Assembly (NCBI GenBank): GCA_900554485.1
Contig: USHO01000005.1
Location: forward strand, 1-26,559
DNA: 26,559 nucleotides
DNA from: an uncultured Eubacteriales bacterium
GTDB lineage: Bacteria; Bacillota; Clostridia; Christensenellales; Borkfalkiaceae
Reading direction: 5' to 3'
Numbering within the stretch: the first letter of the stretch is position 1; each line of letters begins with the position of its first letter. Position numbers and translations under genes: made by a program. The notes beneath the pieces were generated by a model. It saw only the letters and a list, made by a program, of their open reading frames with translations. It made no database searches and was not told where the DNA came from. This document shows, one piece after another, positions 1-7,802 of this stretch.

Positions 1-175
1 CGCAGCGTGACGAAGAGGGGGCGACCTGCCTAAGGTTGCCGCGTCGCTACGCTCCTCGCAATGACAATGTATAATAACAGAGATTGCCACGCTCGTTTCA
101 CTCGCTCGCAATGACAGTGTATAACAAGCGAGGTTGCGTCGCTAGTTTTACCCGCTCGCAATGACAGAATATTGC
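1..175. repeat. Palindromic repeat cluster, left
   Basis: At least three units of a short dispersed repeat lie here, near 34-66, 81-117 and 129-165. Each unit starts with a variant of GATTGCCACG, has a variable self-complementary core, and ends in CTCGCAATGACA followed by a GTGTATAA-like spacer. A second element, GGGGGCGACCTGCC then TAAGGTTGCC, is at about 16-40 and recurs at about 3606-3632. No gene is visible. The family resembles the REP-like mosaics that are common between genes in many bacteria. Confidence 0.8.
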
Positions 176-249
176 TGTTCAGCGGGAAAACGGTGAAGAA
201 ATAACTTTTTTGCGTTTATAATCTTTGGAAAGCGGAAATAATACCGCTT

Positions 250-912
250 ATGCATGCTTTCGTTATAAATATAAATAAAATACTTAAAGAAATAACTTCG
301 TTCGATAATTACCTGACGATAATTCCCGCCACGGAATGCGCCGTATTTGCCGCAATATTTTTACTCGGCGTATTTTTCAAAAAAATACGCCTGACGGATA
401 AAACCGCGCTTACACTGACTTCGCTGGCGACGTTTGCGTTTTTAGCCGCGAAATCGATTGCGGATAACGCCCCGCGGGAAGATTTATCGGTAAGTCTGAC
501 TATCGCGGCGGTAGCGTTTTTATTGCTTGCCGCGCTCACGATTCAGCAAAAAGCGGCTATAAAAGCCGAAAACAACGCAGTACCCGACCCCGACTATCTC
601 GGCGACGAATTGCCGCCGTCACTCGCAATTAAAGCGTTGACCGAATTAAAAAAACGGCGGACAAACGTATTGCCCACCGAAAAATTATTTGAAAAGAAAG
701 ATGCCGATTTTGAAGTAAATTATTCCGAAATTCTGGCTTTAATCGCAAAAATTCAGGCAAAAACACCCGATTTTTACGATGAAAAGACTTTGACGGAACT
801 CAAAGCGGACGTCGAAAAATATTCGTCAGAAAAAATGGAAGATGCCGACAGAAGGCAATTTTCAAGCAAACTATCCGCATTGATAAAGTTAATGGCAAAA
901 TACGGCGCGTAA
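250..912 (+). CDS. Small membrane protein with charged C-terminal domain
   Basis: I do not recognise this 220-residue protein. Three hydrophobic segments (about residues 26-43, 52-68 and 81-98) are probably membrane helices. They are followed by a charged, lysine- and glutamate-rich region of about 120 residues that looks helical and has no cysteines or known catalytic motif. A KK pair right after the first helix would place that loop in the cytoplasm. The ATG at 250 has only a weak upstream GGAAAG/CGGAAA stretch. A TATAAT-like hexamer lies near 217-222 without a good -35 box. The gene stands alone between two repeat clusters and reads away from the exported-protein gene beyond the second one. 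Its length and codon use fit a real gene; the function is unknown. Confidence 0.6.
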   Translation: MHAFVININKILKEITSFDNYLTIIPATECAVFAAIFLLGVFFKKIRLTDKTALTLTSLATFAFLAAKSIADNAPREDLSVSLTIAAVAFLLLAALTIQQKAAIKAENNAVPDPDYLGDELPPSLAIKALTELKKRRTNVLPTEKLFEKKDADFEVNYSEILALIAKIQAKTPDFYDEKTLTELKADVEKYSSEKMEDADRRQFSSKLSALIKLMAKYGA

Positions 913-959
913 TATACGAACGCCTGCCCGACAATATAAAACAAACTTGCGGTGCGTGC

Positions 960-1125
960 TAAAATATTGACTCCGCGGTAAACCACCCTGCCGGGAATAA
1001 GATATATTCATTCCGCAGAAATTCACCCTGCCGGGCGATTGCCACGCTCGTTTCACTCGCTCGCAATGACAGTGTATAACAAGCAAGATTGCCGCGTCGC
1101 TACGCTCCTCGCGATGACAGTGTAT
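960..1125. repeat. Palindromic repeat cluster, middle
   Basis: Two copies of the TTGCC...GCAATGAC palindromic unit are at about 1037-1070 and 1085-1118, the second ending GCGATGAC. Just before them is a second repeat type, a GGTAAACCACCCTGCCGGGA-like segment at about 977-998 and an AATTCACCCTGCCGGG segment at about 1020-1035. The same second type recurs near 3537-3558. The 237 bases between the flanking genes hold nothing else I can name. The unit cores are self-complementary and could act as a weak bidirectional terminator. Confidence 0.75.
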
Positions 1126-1149
1126 AAACAGAGATTAAAATTACCGCTT

Positions 1150-3408
1150 TCAGAATATTGCGGAAGTTTTTTCGTCTCCGTAACCGTCCGGAAGTAATTT
1201 ATACGATATGTTAGATATATAATACTGCAAATGGGTATCTATTTTTTTACCGTCAGACGTATACGTCGTGCCGGCGGTTCTTAAATACTGCGCAAAAGAT
1301 GCCGCGCTTTGCGAAGTGAGTTCTACCGTTATTGTCGTATGCTCGGGGAAGTCCGCATTACCCAAAGTATCGTTTACGAATTCTACGTTATTGATATTAA
1401 GCGTCTTTTCATTTCCCGATCCTGTACTGCCGTCTGCCCCGATGTCTAGATACATAAGGTATGCCGTATTGGCATTACTAGTTTTTGTGTCTGTATCCGT
1501 TCCTATTACATAATCGCCTTTATAAACGGGAATCTCATAATAATACGCAGCATTAACGCACGCCAACGCTCGATTTTTATTTATTGTCGTAAAATTAAAG
1601 ACTTCTTCACCGTTACAGGTATTTGAATTATAAGATATTTCGTTAGTTTCAGAATTTTTATATATCGATGTAATCTTTGTAAGTTCATCGATTACCCCAT
1701 TAGTTCTCTTAACCTCAAATAAATCAAATAATGCATCCCCGTAGCCAGAATAATACGAACCGGCAATTACCCTAAGGCTATCGTTACTTCCGGTTGAAAA
1801 ATTAAGCCCGCCGCTTATAAATTGGTAACTGGAATAATCCTGTCCTAATATCCAGACTTTTCCTGTACCGGGTGTGAAAGTCGTAATATCGGGATTGCTT
1901 ACATTTATCGCATTCAGAAAGTGAAAACCATGAACAAGGGAACTGCCCGTCATTGTTTTTATAAAATTCTCCCTTACCGTACTATAATGGTCAAATTTAA
2001 GTTGTGAAGGAGTTAATGACGAATACCCGCTAAGTGCTGATGATTCATTATGGGTAGTATCGTCCTTTATTTTATATATTGTTCCTTTAAGATTGTTTGT
2101 CAGCATAGTGAAGTTATCCGCATCAAAAGTGTCGCTGCCGTTGACAGAATTTTTAAGCGCGTACATTTTTTGAATTCTTGCTCTCGGACCTTTCGCGGCT
2201 CCGACCAGATAACCTGTGTTTTTCTTTTTATCGATTATTTCAGGCTGTTTTGTCTTATAAAAAGCATTCGTATGCAACGTTTTATTATTTGCAACGACTG
2301 TTGACGTTGTATCATAATCATCACCGTCTTCTGCGTTAAGATACATTTTGACTTCATCGACATTCAAAGGGATAACTGTCCCCGCATTAAGATATGCTAT
2401 ATTATTATTATCGTTTATACTTTTCCAGTAATATTCTATACGTGAAACGCTTAGATTTGTATTATATATACTTGATGTGGAAACGTTACCTTGTTTTGTT
2501 GAAACAGTTCCCTCGGTAAACATATAAGTTATACGTCGGTTTAACATTTTCATATCTATCGAACCGCCCCAACCGCCACCGGTGGGTTTGGTCGTCCAGC
2601 CGACCGATTCGGCGTCGTAATCACCGACGATAGAATATTTAGACACGACGTTTCCGTTATCGCCTAAACCGACCGACGAAGACGAAAGGTTTATCTGACT
2701 TTTACCTACGCCGACGTCTGAAAGCGACGCGCTTACTTCGCCCGCGACAAGCCCGACAAGCGTATTTTCGGAATACGTTTTTACCGTTATTCCGTCAAGG
2801 TAAAAACCTTTTACGTTCATAAGCGTATCATTAAGCGTATAACCTACAACTTTATTATAGTTGCCGACCACGCCGAACGCGCCGACGATCTGCACTTCTT
2901 TACTTGAATTATCGGCGCAATCGAGCATTCCGTTTGCGTCAAATCGTGCGTTCGTAGGATATTTCGTTATATTGCCGTCGCCCTTGGTGTTTGAAACCGT
3001 AAGCCCGCTTATGGTATGCCCGTTACCGTTGAAATTACCGATAAAAGGATATTCTTCCGTTCCGATAGGCGGCAACGCACTGCCGAGCAATGACATATCT
3101 ATGTCTGCGGTAAGTTCAAAATAAGACTGTTTAAGTCCGTTATTTACGCCCGTTTCGCCGCCGTTATAATTGAAATAACCTATATACTGCAACCACGCAA
3201 GGTTATACATATGTACTTCGTTTGAAATTTTATATGCGTCGTCTGCCGAACTGCCGTCTCCGCCCGCAAAATATGCGGCTTTTGTCGAACCGCCGAACGA
3301 CGTCGGCAATTTGACGGTATCGTTATCCGAAAGCCACGCAAAAGAAACGGACGCAAATGCAACTATTATTGCGACCGCTACGGCTACTTTGGCAAATATC
3401 TTTTTCAT
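1150..3408 (-). CDS. Large exported protein with SipW-type signal peptide and GLUG-like region
   Basis: A 752-residue predicted extracellular protein. Residues 1-25 form a signal peptide whose hydrophobic core ends in SVSFAWLSDND. This FAW-[LF]-x-[DQ]-N pattern is typical of SipW-dependent signal peptides of TasA/camelysin-like proteins. Residues about 95-145 contain ELTADIDMS and a GNFNGNGHTISGLTV stretch, the GLUG-like repeat seen in beta-helical surface proteins and near IgA-protease (M26) regions. The rest is rich in Asn, Ser, Thr and Tyr and poor in Cys, as expected for a beta-rich secreted protein. There is no C-terminal LPxTG or hydrophobic anchor. The start has a strong AAGGAGG ribosome binding site 7 bases upstream. 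It lies downstream of a second SipW-type gene on the same strand, separated by a repeat cluster without an obvious promoter, so co-transcription under the c-di-GMP riboswitch is possible. A matrix or adhesin role is inferred. Confidence 0.75.
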   Translation of the reverse strand: MKKIFAKVAVAVAIIVAFASVSFAWLSDNDTVKLPTSFGGSTKAAYFAGGDGSSADDAYKISNEVHMYNLAWLQYIGYFNYNGGETGVNNGLKQSYFELTADIDMSLLGSALPPIGTEEYPFIGNFNGNGHTISGLTVSNTKGDGNITKYPTNARFDANGMLDCADNSSKEVQIVGAFGVVGNYNKVVGYTLNDTLMNVKGFYLDGITVKTYSENTLVGLVAGEVSASLSDVGVGKSQINLSSSSVGLGDNGNVVSKYSIVGDYDAESVGWTTKPTGGGWGGSIDMKMLNRRITYMFTEGTVSTKQGNVSTSSIYNTNLSVSRIEYYWKSINDNNNIAYLNAGTVIPLNVDEVKMYLNAEDGDDYDTTSTVVANNKTLHTNAFYKTKQPEIIDKKKNTGYLVGAAKGPRARIQKMYALKNSVNGSDTFDADNFTMLTNNLKGTIYKIKDDTTHNESSALSGYSSLTPSQLKFDHYSTVRENFIKTMTGSSLVHGFHFLNAINVSNPDITTFTPGTGKVWILGQDYSSYQFISGGLNFSTGSNDSLRVIAGSYYSGYGDALFDLFEVKRTNGVIDELTKITSIYKNSETNEISYNSNTCNGEEVFNFTTINKNRALACVNAAYYYEIPVYKGDYVIGTDTDTKTSNANTAYLMYLDIGADGSTGSGNEKTLNINNVEFVNDTLGNADFPEHTTITVELTSQSAASFAQYLRTAGTTYTSDGKKIDTHLQYYISNISYKLLPDGYGDEKTSAIF

Positions 3409-3494
3409 TTTGCGTCCTCCTTATAAGGTTGTACGATGGTTTTATTGCGGGCGGAACCCGGCAAAAGTCGTTTACGGTTTATCATACGAAATTC

Positions 3495-3835
3495 AGCGGC
3501 AATTCACCTTGCCGAGTGAAGGAATATTTATTCAACGGTAAACCACCCTGCCGGGAGTAGGCTCTCCCGATGAAACGGGAGAGGTGGCACGCGCAGCGTG
3601 ACGGAGAGGGGGCGACCTGCCTAAGGTTGCCACGACCCGTAAACGGGTCTCGCAATGACAGTGTAAAGTGCGTCGCTACGCTCATCGCAATGACAAAGTA
3701 TAATGACAGAGATTGCCACGACCCGCAAGCGGGTCTCGCAATGACAATGTATTAACAGAGGTTGCCACGCTCGTTTCACTCGCTCGCAATGACGTAATAA
3801 AACGAAAATTGCCGCGTCGCTATTGCAATGACCGG
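3495..3835. repeat. Palindromic repeat cluster, right (densest)
   Basis: The 438 bases between the two exported-protein genes are almost entirely repeats. First come AATTCACCTTGCCGAG and GGTAAACCACCCTGCCGGG segments (about 3499-3558), then an AGGTGGCACGCGCAGCGTGAC stretch and the GGGGGCGACCTGCC element (about 3583-3632). After that come five GATTGCC...GCAATGAC units at about 3627-3660, 3669-3694, 3710-3747, 3759-3794 and 3808-3832. The cores differ: ACCCGTAAACGGGT and ACCCGCAAGCGGGT are compensatory variants of one hairpin, while others use CTCGTTTCACTCG or GTCGCTACGCTC. Compensation in the stem suggests selection for the folded form. Confidence 0.85.
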
Positions 3836-3846
3836 ATGATCAGGCG

Positions 3847-4611
3847 TCAGTCGAAACGCAACGAAAGAGCGAAATCCACGACGAATGGTATCGTTATGGG
3901 TTCGCCGTCTTCGCCGATTTTGTTCACCTTATCGTTACCTATATTCGCCGAAAATACCGACGCGACAAGCGAATCGTCGTACGTTAAAAACAGCGAAAAG
4001 TATTTACGGTTGTTAGCCGCATCGTCGACAAGATAATCGTCAAGCGCGATTTCAAAGTTTATCGGAGCGGCTGTCTGATTAAGAATAGCGGCTTTATCGG
4101 GGAAAAAACTCGATAACGTTGTCGGCTTTTTTGCCAGATTAAGAGTATCGTAATCGAAATTTATAACCTTCATACCGAATATGCTTGTCAGAAAATTAGT
4201 GGTCTTCCAATTATCGTCGGTATCGGGCAAGAGCGCGTTTTTGGTGTTTCCGACAAAACTTGCGGTAGAGGTTTCAGCCGACAATTTTACAGACGTTATA
4301 CTTTCCTTGACGAAAACACGCATTATCATATGGTAATCGTCGGTAAGCACGTCGTATTTACCGAGCGTGGCGGTATCGTCAGCGGCGACCTCGAATGTAT
4401 ACGTACCGTCTTTATTGACCGACGCAACCGAATAATATTCGACGCCGAGCACGTTTTTATCGTCGGTAAGACCTATATTCATATTTCCGCCGTCGACTTT
4501 ATTATTCTGCGCAAACCATGCGAAAGTAAGCGTAACCGCGACGAACAGACTTATGATGCACGTCGTAAATGAGGTTACTATTTTAATTTTTCGTCTTACG
4601 GTTTCTTTCAT
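3847..4611 (-). CDS. Exported protein with SipW-type signal peptide, downstream of c-di-GMP riboswitch
   Basis: A 254-residue predicted secreted protein. Residues 1-10 are basic, residues 11-29 hydrophobic, and the segment ends in LTFAWFAQNNKVDGG, a SipW-type signal peptide like that of the downstream 752-residue protein. The mature part is beta-rich with short acidic loops and has only the signal-peptide cysteine. There is no LPxTG motif, so it may be a TasA/camelysin-like fibre or matrix subunit, though I cannot assign it to a named family. Its leader holds a consensus promoter, a c-di-GMP-I aptamer and a terminator, so expression should respond to c-di-GMP. No good Shine-Dalgarno precedes the ATG; the 20 bases upstream read as CAAACTTAAACGCC-like sequence, which is unusual in this genome. 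The start is kept because the signal peptide begins there. Confidence 0.8.
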   Translation of the reverse strand: MKETVRRKIKIVTSFTTCIISLFVAVTLTFAWFAQNNKVDGGNMNIGLTDDKNVLGVEYYSVASVNKDGTYTFEVAADDTATLGKYDVLTDDYHMIMRVFVKESITSVKLSAETSTASFVGNTKNALLPDTDDNWKTTNFLTSIFGMKVINFDYDTLNLAKKPTTLSSFFPDKAAILNQTAAPINFEIALDDYLVDDAANNRKYFSLFLTYDDSLVASVFSANIGNDKVNKIGEDGEPITIPFVVDFALSLRFD

Positions 4612-4647
4612 GGCGTTTAAGTTTGCGTGTTTTCTACGGTATATTTA

Positions 4648-4667
4648 TCATTGCGAGGACTATTGCC
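4648..4667 (-). repeat. Isolated palindromic-repeat remnant in leader
   Basis: A shortened unit of the dispersed repeat, reading GGCAATAGTCCTCGCAATGAT on the minus strand. It keeps the GGCAAT and TCGCAATGA ends with most of the core missing. It sits in the 5' leader of the exported-protein gene, between the riboswitch terminator and the start codon. Confidence 0.6.
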
Positions 4668-4688
4668 CGTCAAAAGGTGTCGTGTAAT

Positions 4689-4722
4689 AAAAAAACCGCA
4701 TTACCCTTAAAAAAGTAATCCG
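4689..4722 (-). terminator. Riboswitch-linked intrinsic terminator
   Basis: On the minus strand the arms CCGGATTAC and GTAATGCGG pair around a TTTTTTAAGG loop with one internal mismatch, and a run of seven T follows. It begins within the last bases of the c-di-GMP aptamer and lies about 75 bases before the exported-protein start codon. This is the usual expression platform of a transcriptional riboswitch. Confidence 0.85.
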
Positions 4723-4792
4723 GCAACTGGCTGACTATTTAAGCCCCTATAGTTTTGCGTGATAGCCTCGCGACTATTTTGCTATTTACAGA
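4720..4792 (-). ncRNA. Cyclic-di-GMP-I (GEMM) riboswitch aptamer
   Basis: Read on the minus strand, the element has the hallmarks of the GEMM-I class in order. A GCAAA segment (4782-4778) leads into a six-pair stem ATAGTC/GGCTAT closed by a GCGA (GNRA) tetraloop (4771-4768). The conserved ACGCAAA follows (about 4760-4754), then CTATAGGGGCT as the tetraloop-receptor arm (about 4753-4743), a short second hairpin, and the terminal AGCCAGTTGCCGG (4733-4720). In known members this RNA binds c-di-GMP between the two coaxial arms. Here it is followed directly by a U-tailed terminator, preceded by a consensus promoter, and placed upstream of a SipW-type exported protein. The divergent neighbour encodes a GGDEF/EAL enzyme, which fits a c-di-GMP circuit. 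The basal P1 stem is weak by eye, so the exact 5' boundary is uncertain. Confidence 0.88.
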
Positions 4793-4812
4793 CTATTTAG
4801 TTTTATGTTTTG

Positions 4813-4841
4813 ATTATACCCCGAATTTATCGTTTTGTCAA
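4813..4841 (-). promoter_or_regulatory. Sigma-A promoter for riboswitch transcript
   Basis: Consensus TTGACA (4841-4836) and TATAAT (4818-4813) are separated by exactly 17 bases on the minus strand. The predicted start near 4806 leaves just enough room for the aptamer to begin at the 5' end of the transcript. It drives the SipW-type exported-protein gene and possibly the one after it. Confidence 0.9.
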
Positions 4842-4924
4842 CGATTTTTCGTTCGGGTTTGCTATGTGAGCAAGAATTTTCATAATCATCACCGCTAGGC
4901 AAACAAAAAATTCGCATCAAATCA

Positions 4925-4954
4925 TTGCATTTACAATATATCTTATGTTATAAT
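4925..4954 (+). promoter_or_regulatory. Sigma-A promoter for GGDEF/EAL gene
   Basis: TTGCAT (4925-4930) and TATAAT (4949-4954) are separated by 18 bases. The predicted start near 4961 gives a 5' leader of about 90 bases before the ATG at 5052. It is back-to-back with the riboswitch promoter, about 85 bases away. The rest of 4842-5051 is AT-rich with no clear hairpin. Confidence 0.65.
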
Positions 4955-5051
4955 TCAAGTGTTATATAAATTATTATTAAATATTTAAGACAATATTTTA
5001 TTGTTGTTCGGATTACCCCCACTTTATCGGATTTTACGGAGAAACGAATAT

Positions 5052-7529
5052 ATGGGCAACAACCTTACTTTTTCCCTATATGCGGAAGTAAATTTATTAT
5101 GTATAATTTTACTTTTGATTATGATGACGAAAGCGGCAAAATACGGTCTGGACTCATCGCCGAAAAAACACGCGTTTCTTGCGTCGATGGGGTTCACCGC
5201 ATTTATGAACGCTTTCGATATTTTATGGTTCGCAGGGCTTACGCGCGCCGTCGATATATCCGTCGATTTAATGTATGTGATCGGCTGTTTCTATTTTATG
5301 AACCTTGCTCTGTCTTCGTACAGTTGGTTTTTATTTACCGAAATAGTTCAGAACCAAAAAACGTCTAAAAGCGCAAAACTGATAGGTCTTACGTCACTGC
5401 CGCTGTTTGTATTGTTGGCTTTGCTCATATCCGCTCCGTTCACCGGCTGGCTTTACAGTTTCAATGCCGACGGCGATCTGATATACGGACCGCTTTATTA
5501 TCTTCAACATATATTCGGTTTCGGCTATGCGATAGTAGCATCGCTTAAAGTTTTTATCATTACAATGAAAAAGCGTACCGTCAGACGTGATTCTTATATA
5601 ACGATGTTCAGTTTCGCCGTTCCGCCTGTCGTCTGTATGATTTTACAGTCGATTTTTCAGGACTTACCAATTATATCGATTTCTCCTACGATAAGTTTCC
5701 TGCTGATTTTCACGAATTCGTTGAAACTGCAAATTTCGCTGGATCCTCTTACGGGCATAAGCAACCGCAGAATGCTGATAGCCGAACTTAACAACAGAAT
5801 AAAACACCTTAAAAAAGACAAGGTGTTATACTTTCTGTTTATGGACATCGACTCATTTAAGGAGACCAACGATTTATACGGTCACCGCGACGGCGACAAA
5901 GTTCTTCAGGTGATAGCCGATGCTCTGCGTTCGGCATGTCTGGCTGAAGACGGTTTCTGCGCCCGTTACGGCGGCGACGAATTCGCCGTAATTCAGGAAC
6001 TTCAAAAAGGCGAAAACGTCTCTTCGACGATCTCACGCATAAAATCCGCAATATCGCGCCGTTGTCTGCAAGAGAACTTTCCGTTTAACGTAAGCCTGAG
6101 TATCGGCTACGCGATGTTCGACCCCGAAAACGAATCCGCGCAAAGTCTTATAGAATTCGCCGACAAGCATATGTATGCCAAAAAACAGGCGAAAAAAAAC
6201 ACCGTCGAACCCGTTTCGGGCGAAGGCGAAAATGCGCCGAAACCCGTCGACGGTGAAATCGATCCGCTTACGGGCATACTCAATTTCACCGGCTTTTATA
6301 ACCGCATAAACGACTGGATAGCAAAAAATCCCGATAAAAAATTCCGCATTCACCGCTATGACCTCGACCACTTCAAAGACATAAACGGCGTATACGGACA
6401 CGAACTCGGCGACGCGCTTTTGAAAGACATAGCAAGGTATATGAAGCGTTTCGACGACGAAACGAGTTTTTCCGCTCACCTGTACGCCGATCACTTCATG
6501 CGGTTCTGCGCCGAAGACGCACTGCCCGTTCAGGATTATTACGATAACTTTTCCGAAACTTTCGCAAACTACCGTCTGTCTATCCCCATAACGATGCACA
6601 TGGGCGTTTACGATCTGTGCGAAAAAGGCGAAGATCCGTACACGATGATGTACAAAGCGTTGCTGGCTTTACAGACGATAAAGGGCGATATGAATAACAC
6701 CGTTGCGTTTTACGAGTCGGGAATGATGAAACAGGAACGCGAAAAACTGAGTCTTCTTAAAGACGTCGATTCCGCGATAGAAAACGACAATTTTGAAATA
6801 TGGTTCCAACCCGAAATCGATTACATGACGAAACGGGTTTTCAGCGCGGAGGCTCTCATACGCTGGCGTCATCCGGAAAAAGGATTCATATTGCCCGACA
6901 CGTTTATACCTCTGCTTGAAAAAAGCAACTGCATAAGCAAAGTCGACAAATACGTCATCGAAAAAACCTGCGCGTATATACGCAAGTGGTTAAATCGCAA
7001 TCCGTCTTTGCCCGTGCAGATTTCGGTAAACCTGTCGCGACAAGACGTTTTGAGCGAAACGTTTATGACTTTCATAAGCGACACGGTAAACAAGTACGAC
7101 GTTCCGCATTCCGCACTGCACTTTGAAGTTACCGAAAGCGCGTATATGGACAAAACAGATCAACTTATAAGCGGCGTCGAAAATTTACGCAAAAAGGGAT
7201 TCTCCGTCGAAATCGACGACTTCGGCGCAGGATATTCTTCGCTTAACACGCTGAAAGATATGGACGTCGATAAACTTAAACTCGATATGAAATTCCTTTC
7301 CGACACGAGCAATTTCGAGAAGGAAAAAACGATAATATCGGCAGTAATAAAAATGTCGCACACGCTTGGATTGCCCGTCATCGCCGAAGGCGTCGAGACT
7401 AAAGAACAAGCCGAAATGCTTATGAACTTCGGTTGCAACGAAATGCAGGGATACTATTTCAGTAAACCCGTACCTGCGGAAGAATACGAAAAACTGCTGT
7501 TCGGCGAAACAAAAGTTGCACATCTGTAA
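5052..7529 (+). CDS. Membrane-bound tandem-GGDEF/EAL c-di-GMP enzyme
   Basis: An 825-residue cytoplasmic-membrane protein that should make and/or hydrolyse cyclic di-GMP. Residues about 8-205 contain six or seven hydrophobic helices forming a sensor region. The first GGDEF domain (about 230-390) starts DPLTGISNRR and keeps an intact GGDEF motif at 307-311. A second GGDEF-like domain starts DPLTGILNFT near residue 405, but has YADHF in place of GGDEF (478-482), so it is probably regulatory. The EAL domain (about 580-815) keeps EAL (600-602), VNLSRQD, FEVTES, IDDFGAGYSS, KLD, AEGVET and QGYYFSKP, so phosphodiesterase activity is expected. No RxxD inhibitory site precedes the active GGDEF. ATG 5052 is preferred over an upstream TTG at 5001 because GGAG lies about 10 bases before it. 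It is divergent from a gene under a c-di-GMP riboswitch. Net activity cannot be read from sequence. Confidence 0.93.
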   Translation: MGNNLTFSLYAEVNLLCIILLLIMMTKAAKYGLDSSPKKHAFLASMGFTAFMNAFDILWFAGLTRAVDISVDLMYVIGCFYFMNLALSSYSWFLFTEIVQNQKTSKSAKLIGLTSLPLFVLLALLISAPFTGWLYSFNADGDLIYGPLYYLQHIFGFGYAIVASLKVFIITMKKRTVRRDSYITMFSFAVPPVVCMILQSIFQDLPIISISPTISFLLIFTNSLKLQISLDPLTGISNRRMLIAELNNRIKHLKKDKVLYFLFMDIDSFKETNDLYGHRDGDKVLQVIADALRSACLAEDGFCARYGGDEFAVIQELQKGENVSSTISRIKSAISRRCLQENFPFNVSLSIGYAMFDPENESAQSLIEFADKHMYAKKQAKKNTVEPVSGEGENAPKPVDGEIDPLTGILNFTGFYNRINDWIAKNPDKKFRIHRYDLDHFKDINGVYGHELGDALLKDIARYMKRFDDETSFSAHLYADHFMRFCAEDALPVQDYYDNFSETFANYRLSIPITMHMGVYDLCEKGEDPYTMMYKALLALQTIKGDMNNTVAFYESGMMKQEREKLSLLKDVDSAIENDNFEIWFQPEIDYMTKRVFSAEALIRWRHPEKGFILPDTFIPLLEKSNCISKVDKYVIEKTCAYIRKWLNRNPSLPVQISVNLSRQDVLSETFMTFISDTVNKYDVPHSALHFEVTESAYMDKTDQLISGVENLRKKGFSVEIDDFGAGYSSLNTLKDMDVDKLKLDMKFLSDTSNFEKEKTIISAVIKMSHTLGLPVIAEGVETKEQAEMLMNFGCNEMQGYYFSKPVPAEEYEKLLFGETKVAHL

Positions 7530-7571
7530 TTACGCATATAAGGCGGTTATTCAAATTCGACGCTCCGCCCG

Positions 7572-7597
7572 GGCGACGACGAATAGTCGCCTTTTTT
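7572..7597 (+). terminator. Terminator after GGDEF/EAL gene
   Basis: GGCGAC and GTCGCC pair around an eight-base loop and are followed by six T. It lies about 45 bases past the stop codon. The rest of 7598-7747 shows nothing I can name. Confidence 0.8.
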
Positions 7598-7747
7598 CAT
7601 ATTCCGCATCGTCGCTTAAAGCAAGAATTACGCCGAAATTTTCACCTCGTCCGACGCCTTCGGTTCGGCAAAATTCATAACTGTCGTCATAATAATATTT
7701 CCACCGCTTTAATATCTATGAGAAACGACGACTTTTTGTTACGAACA

Positions 7748-7788
7748 AACCGCCCCCGAAAACGCATAAAGCGTTTTCGGGGGCGGTT
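7748..7788 (-). terminator. Strong terminator after nucleotidase gene
   Basis: A perfect 18-base-pair GC-rich inverted repeat (7748-7765 and 7771-7788) surrounds a five-base loop. On the minus strand a T-rich TTTGTTCGTAAC tail follows, 15 bases past the stop codon of the YfbR-like gene. The plus-strand tail is poorer in T. Confidence 0.75.
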
Positions 7789-7802
7789 GATCATATTACG
7801 AT

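Noticed and set aside
3290..3320. LPTSF in the 752-residue exported protein as a sortase signal
   Set aside because: It lies just after the signal peptide, not at the C-terminus, and lacks the following hydrophobic stretch and basic tail.
3600..3835. A CRISPR array
   Set aside because: The units are palindromic with variable cores and uneven spacers that are themselves repeated. There are no unique spacers of constant length and no cas genes.
6033..6599. A 188-codon open frame on the minus strand
   Set aside because: It is a shadow of the GGDEF/EAL gene, with no ribosome binding site or protein-like features.
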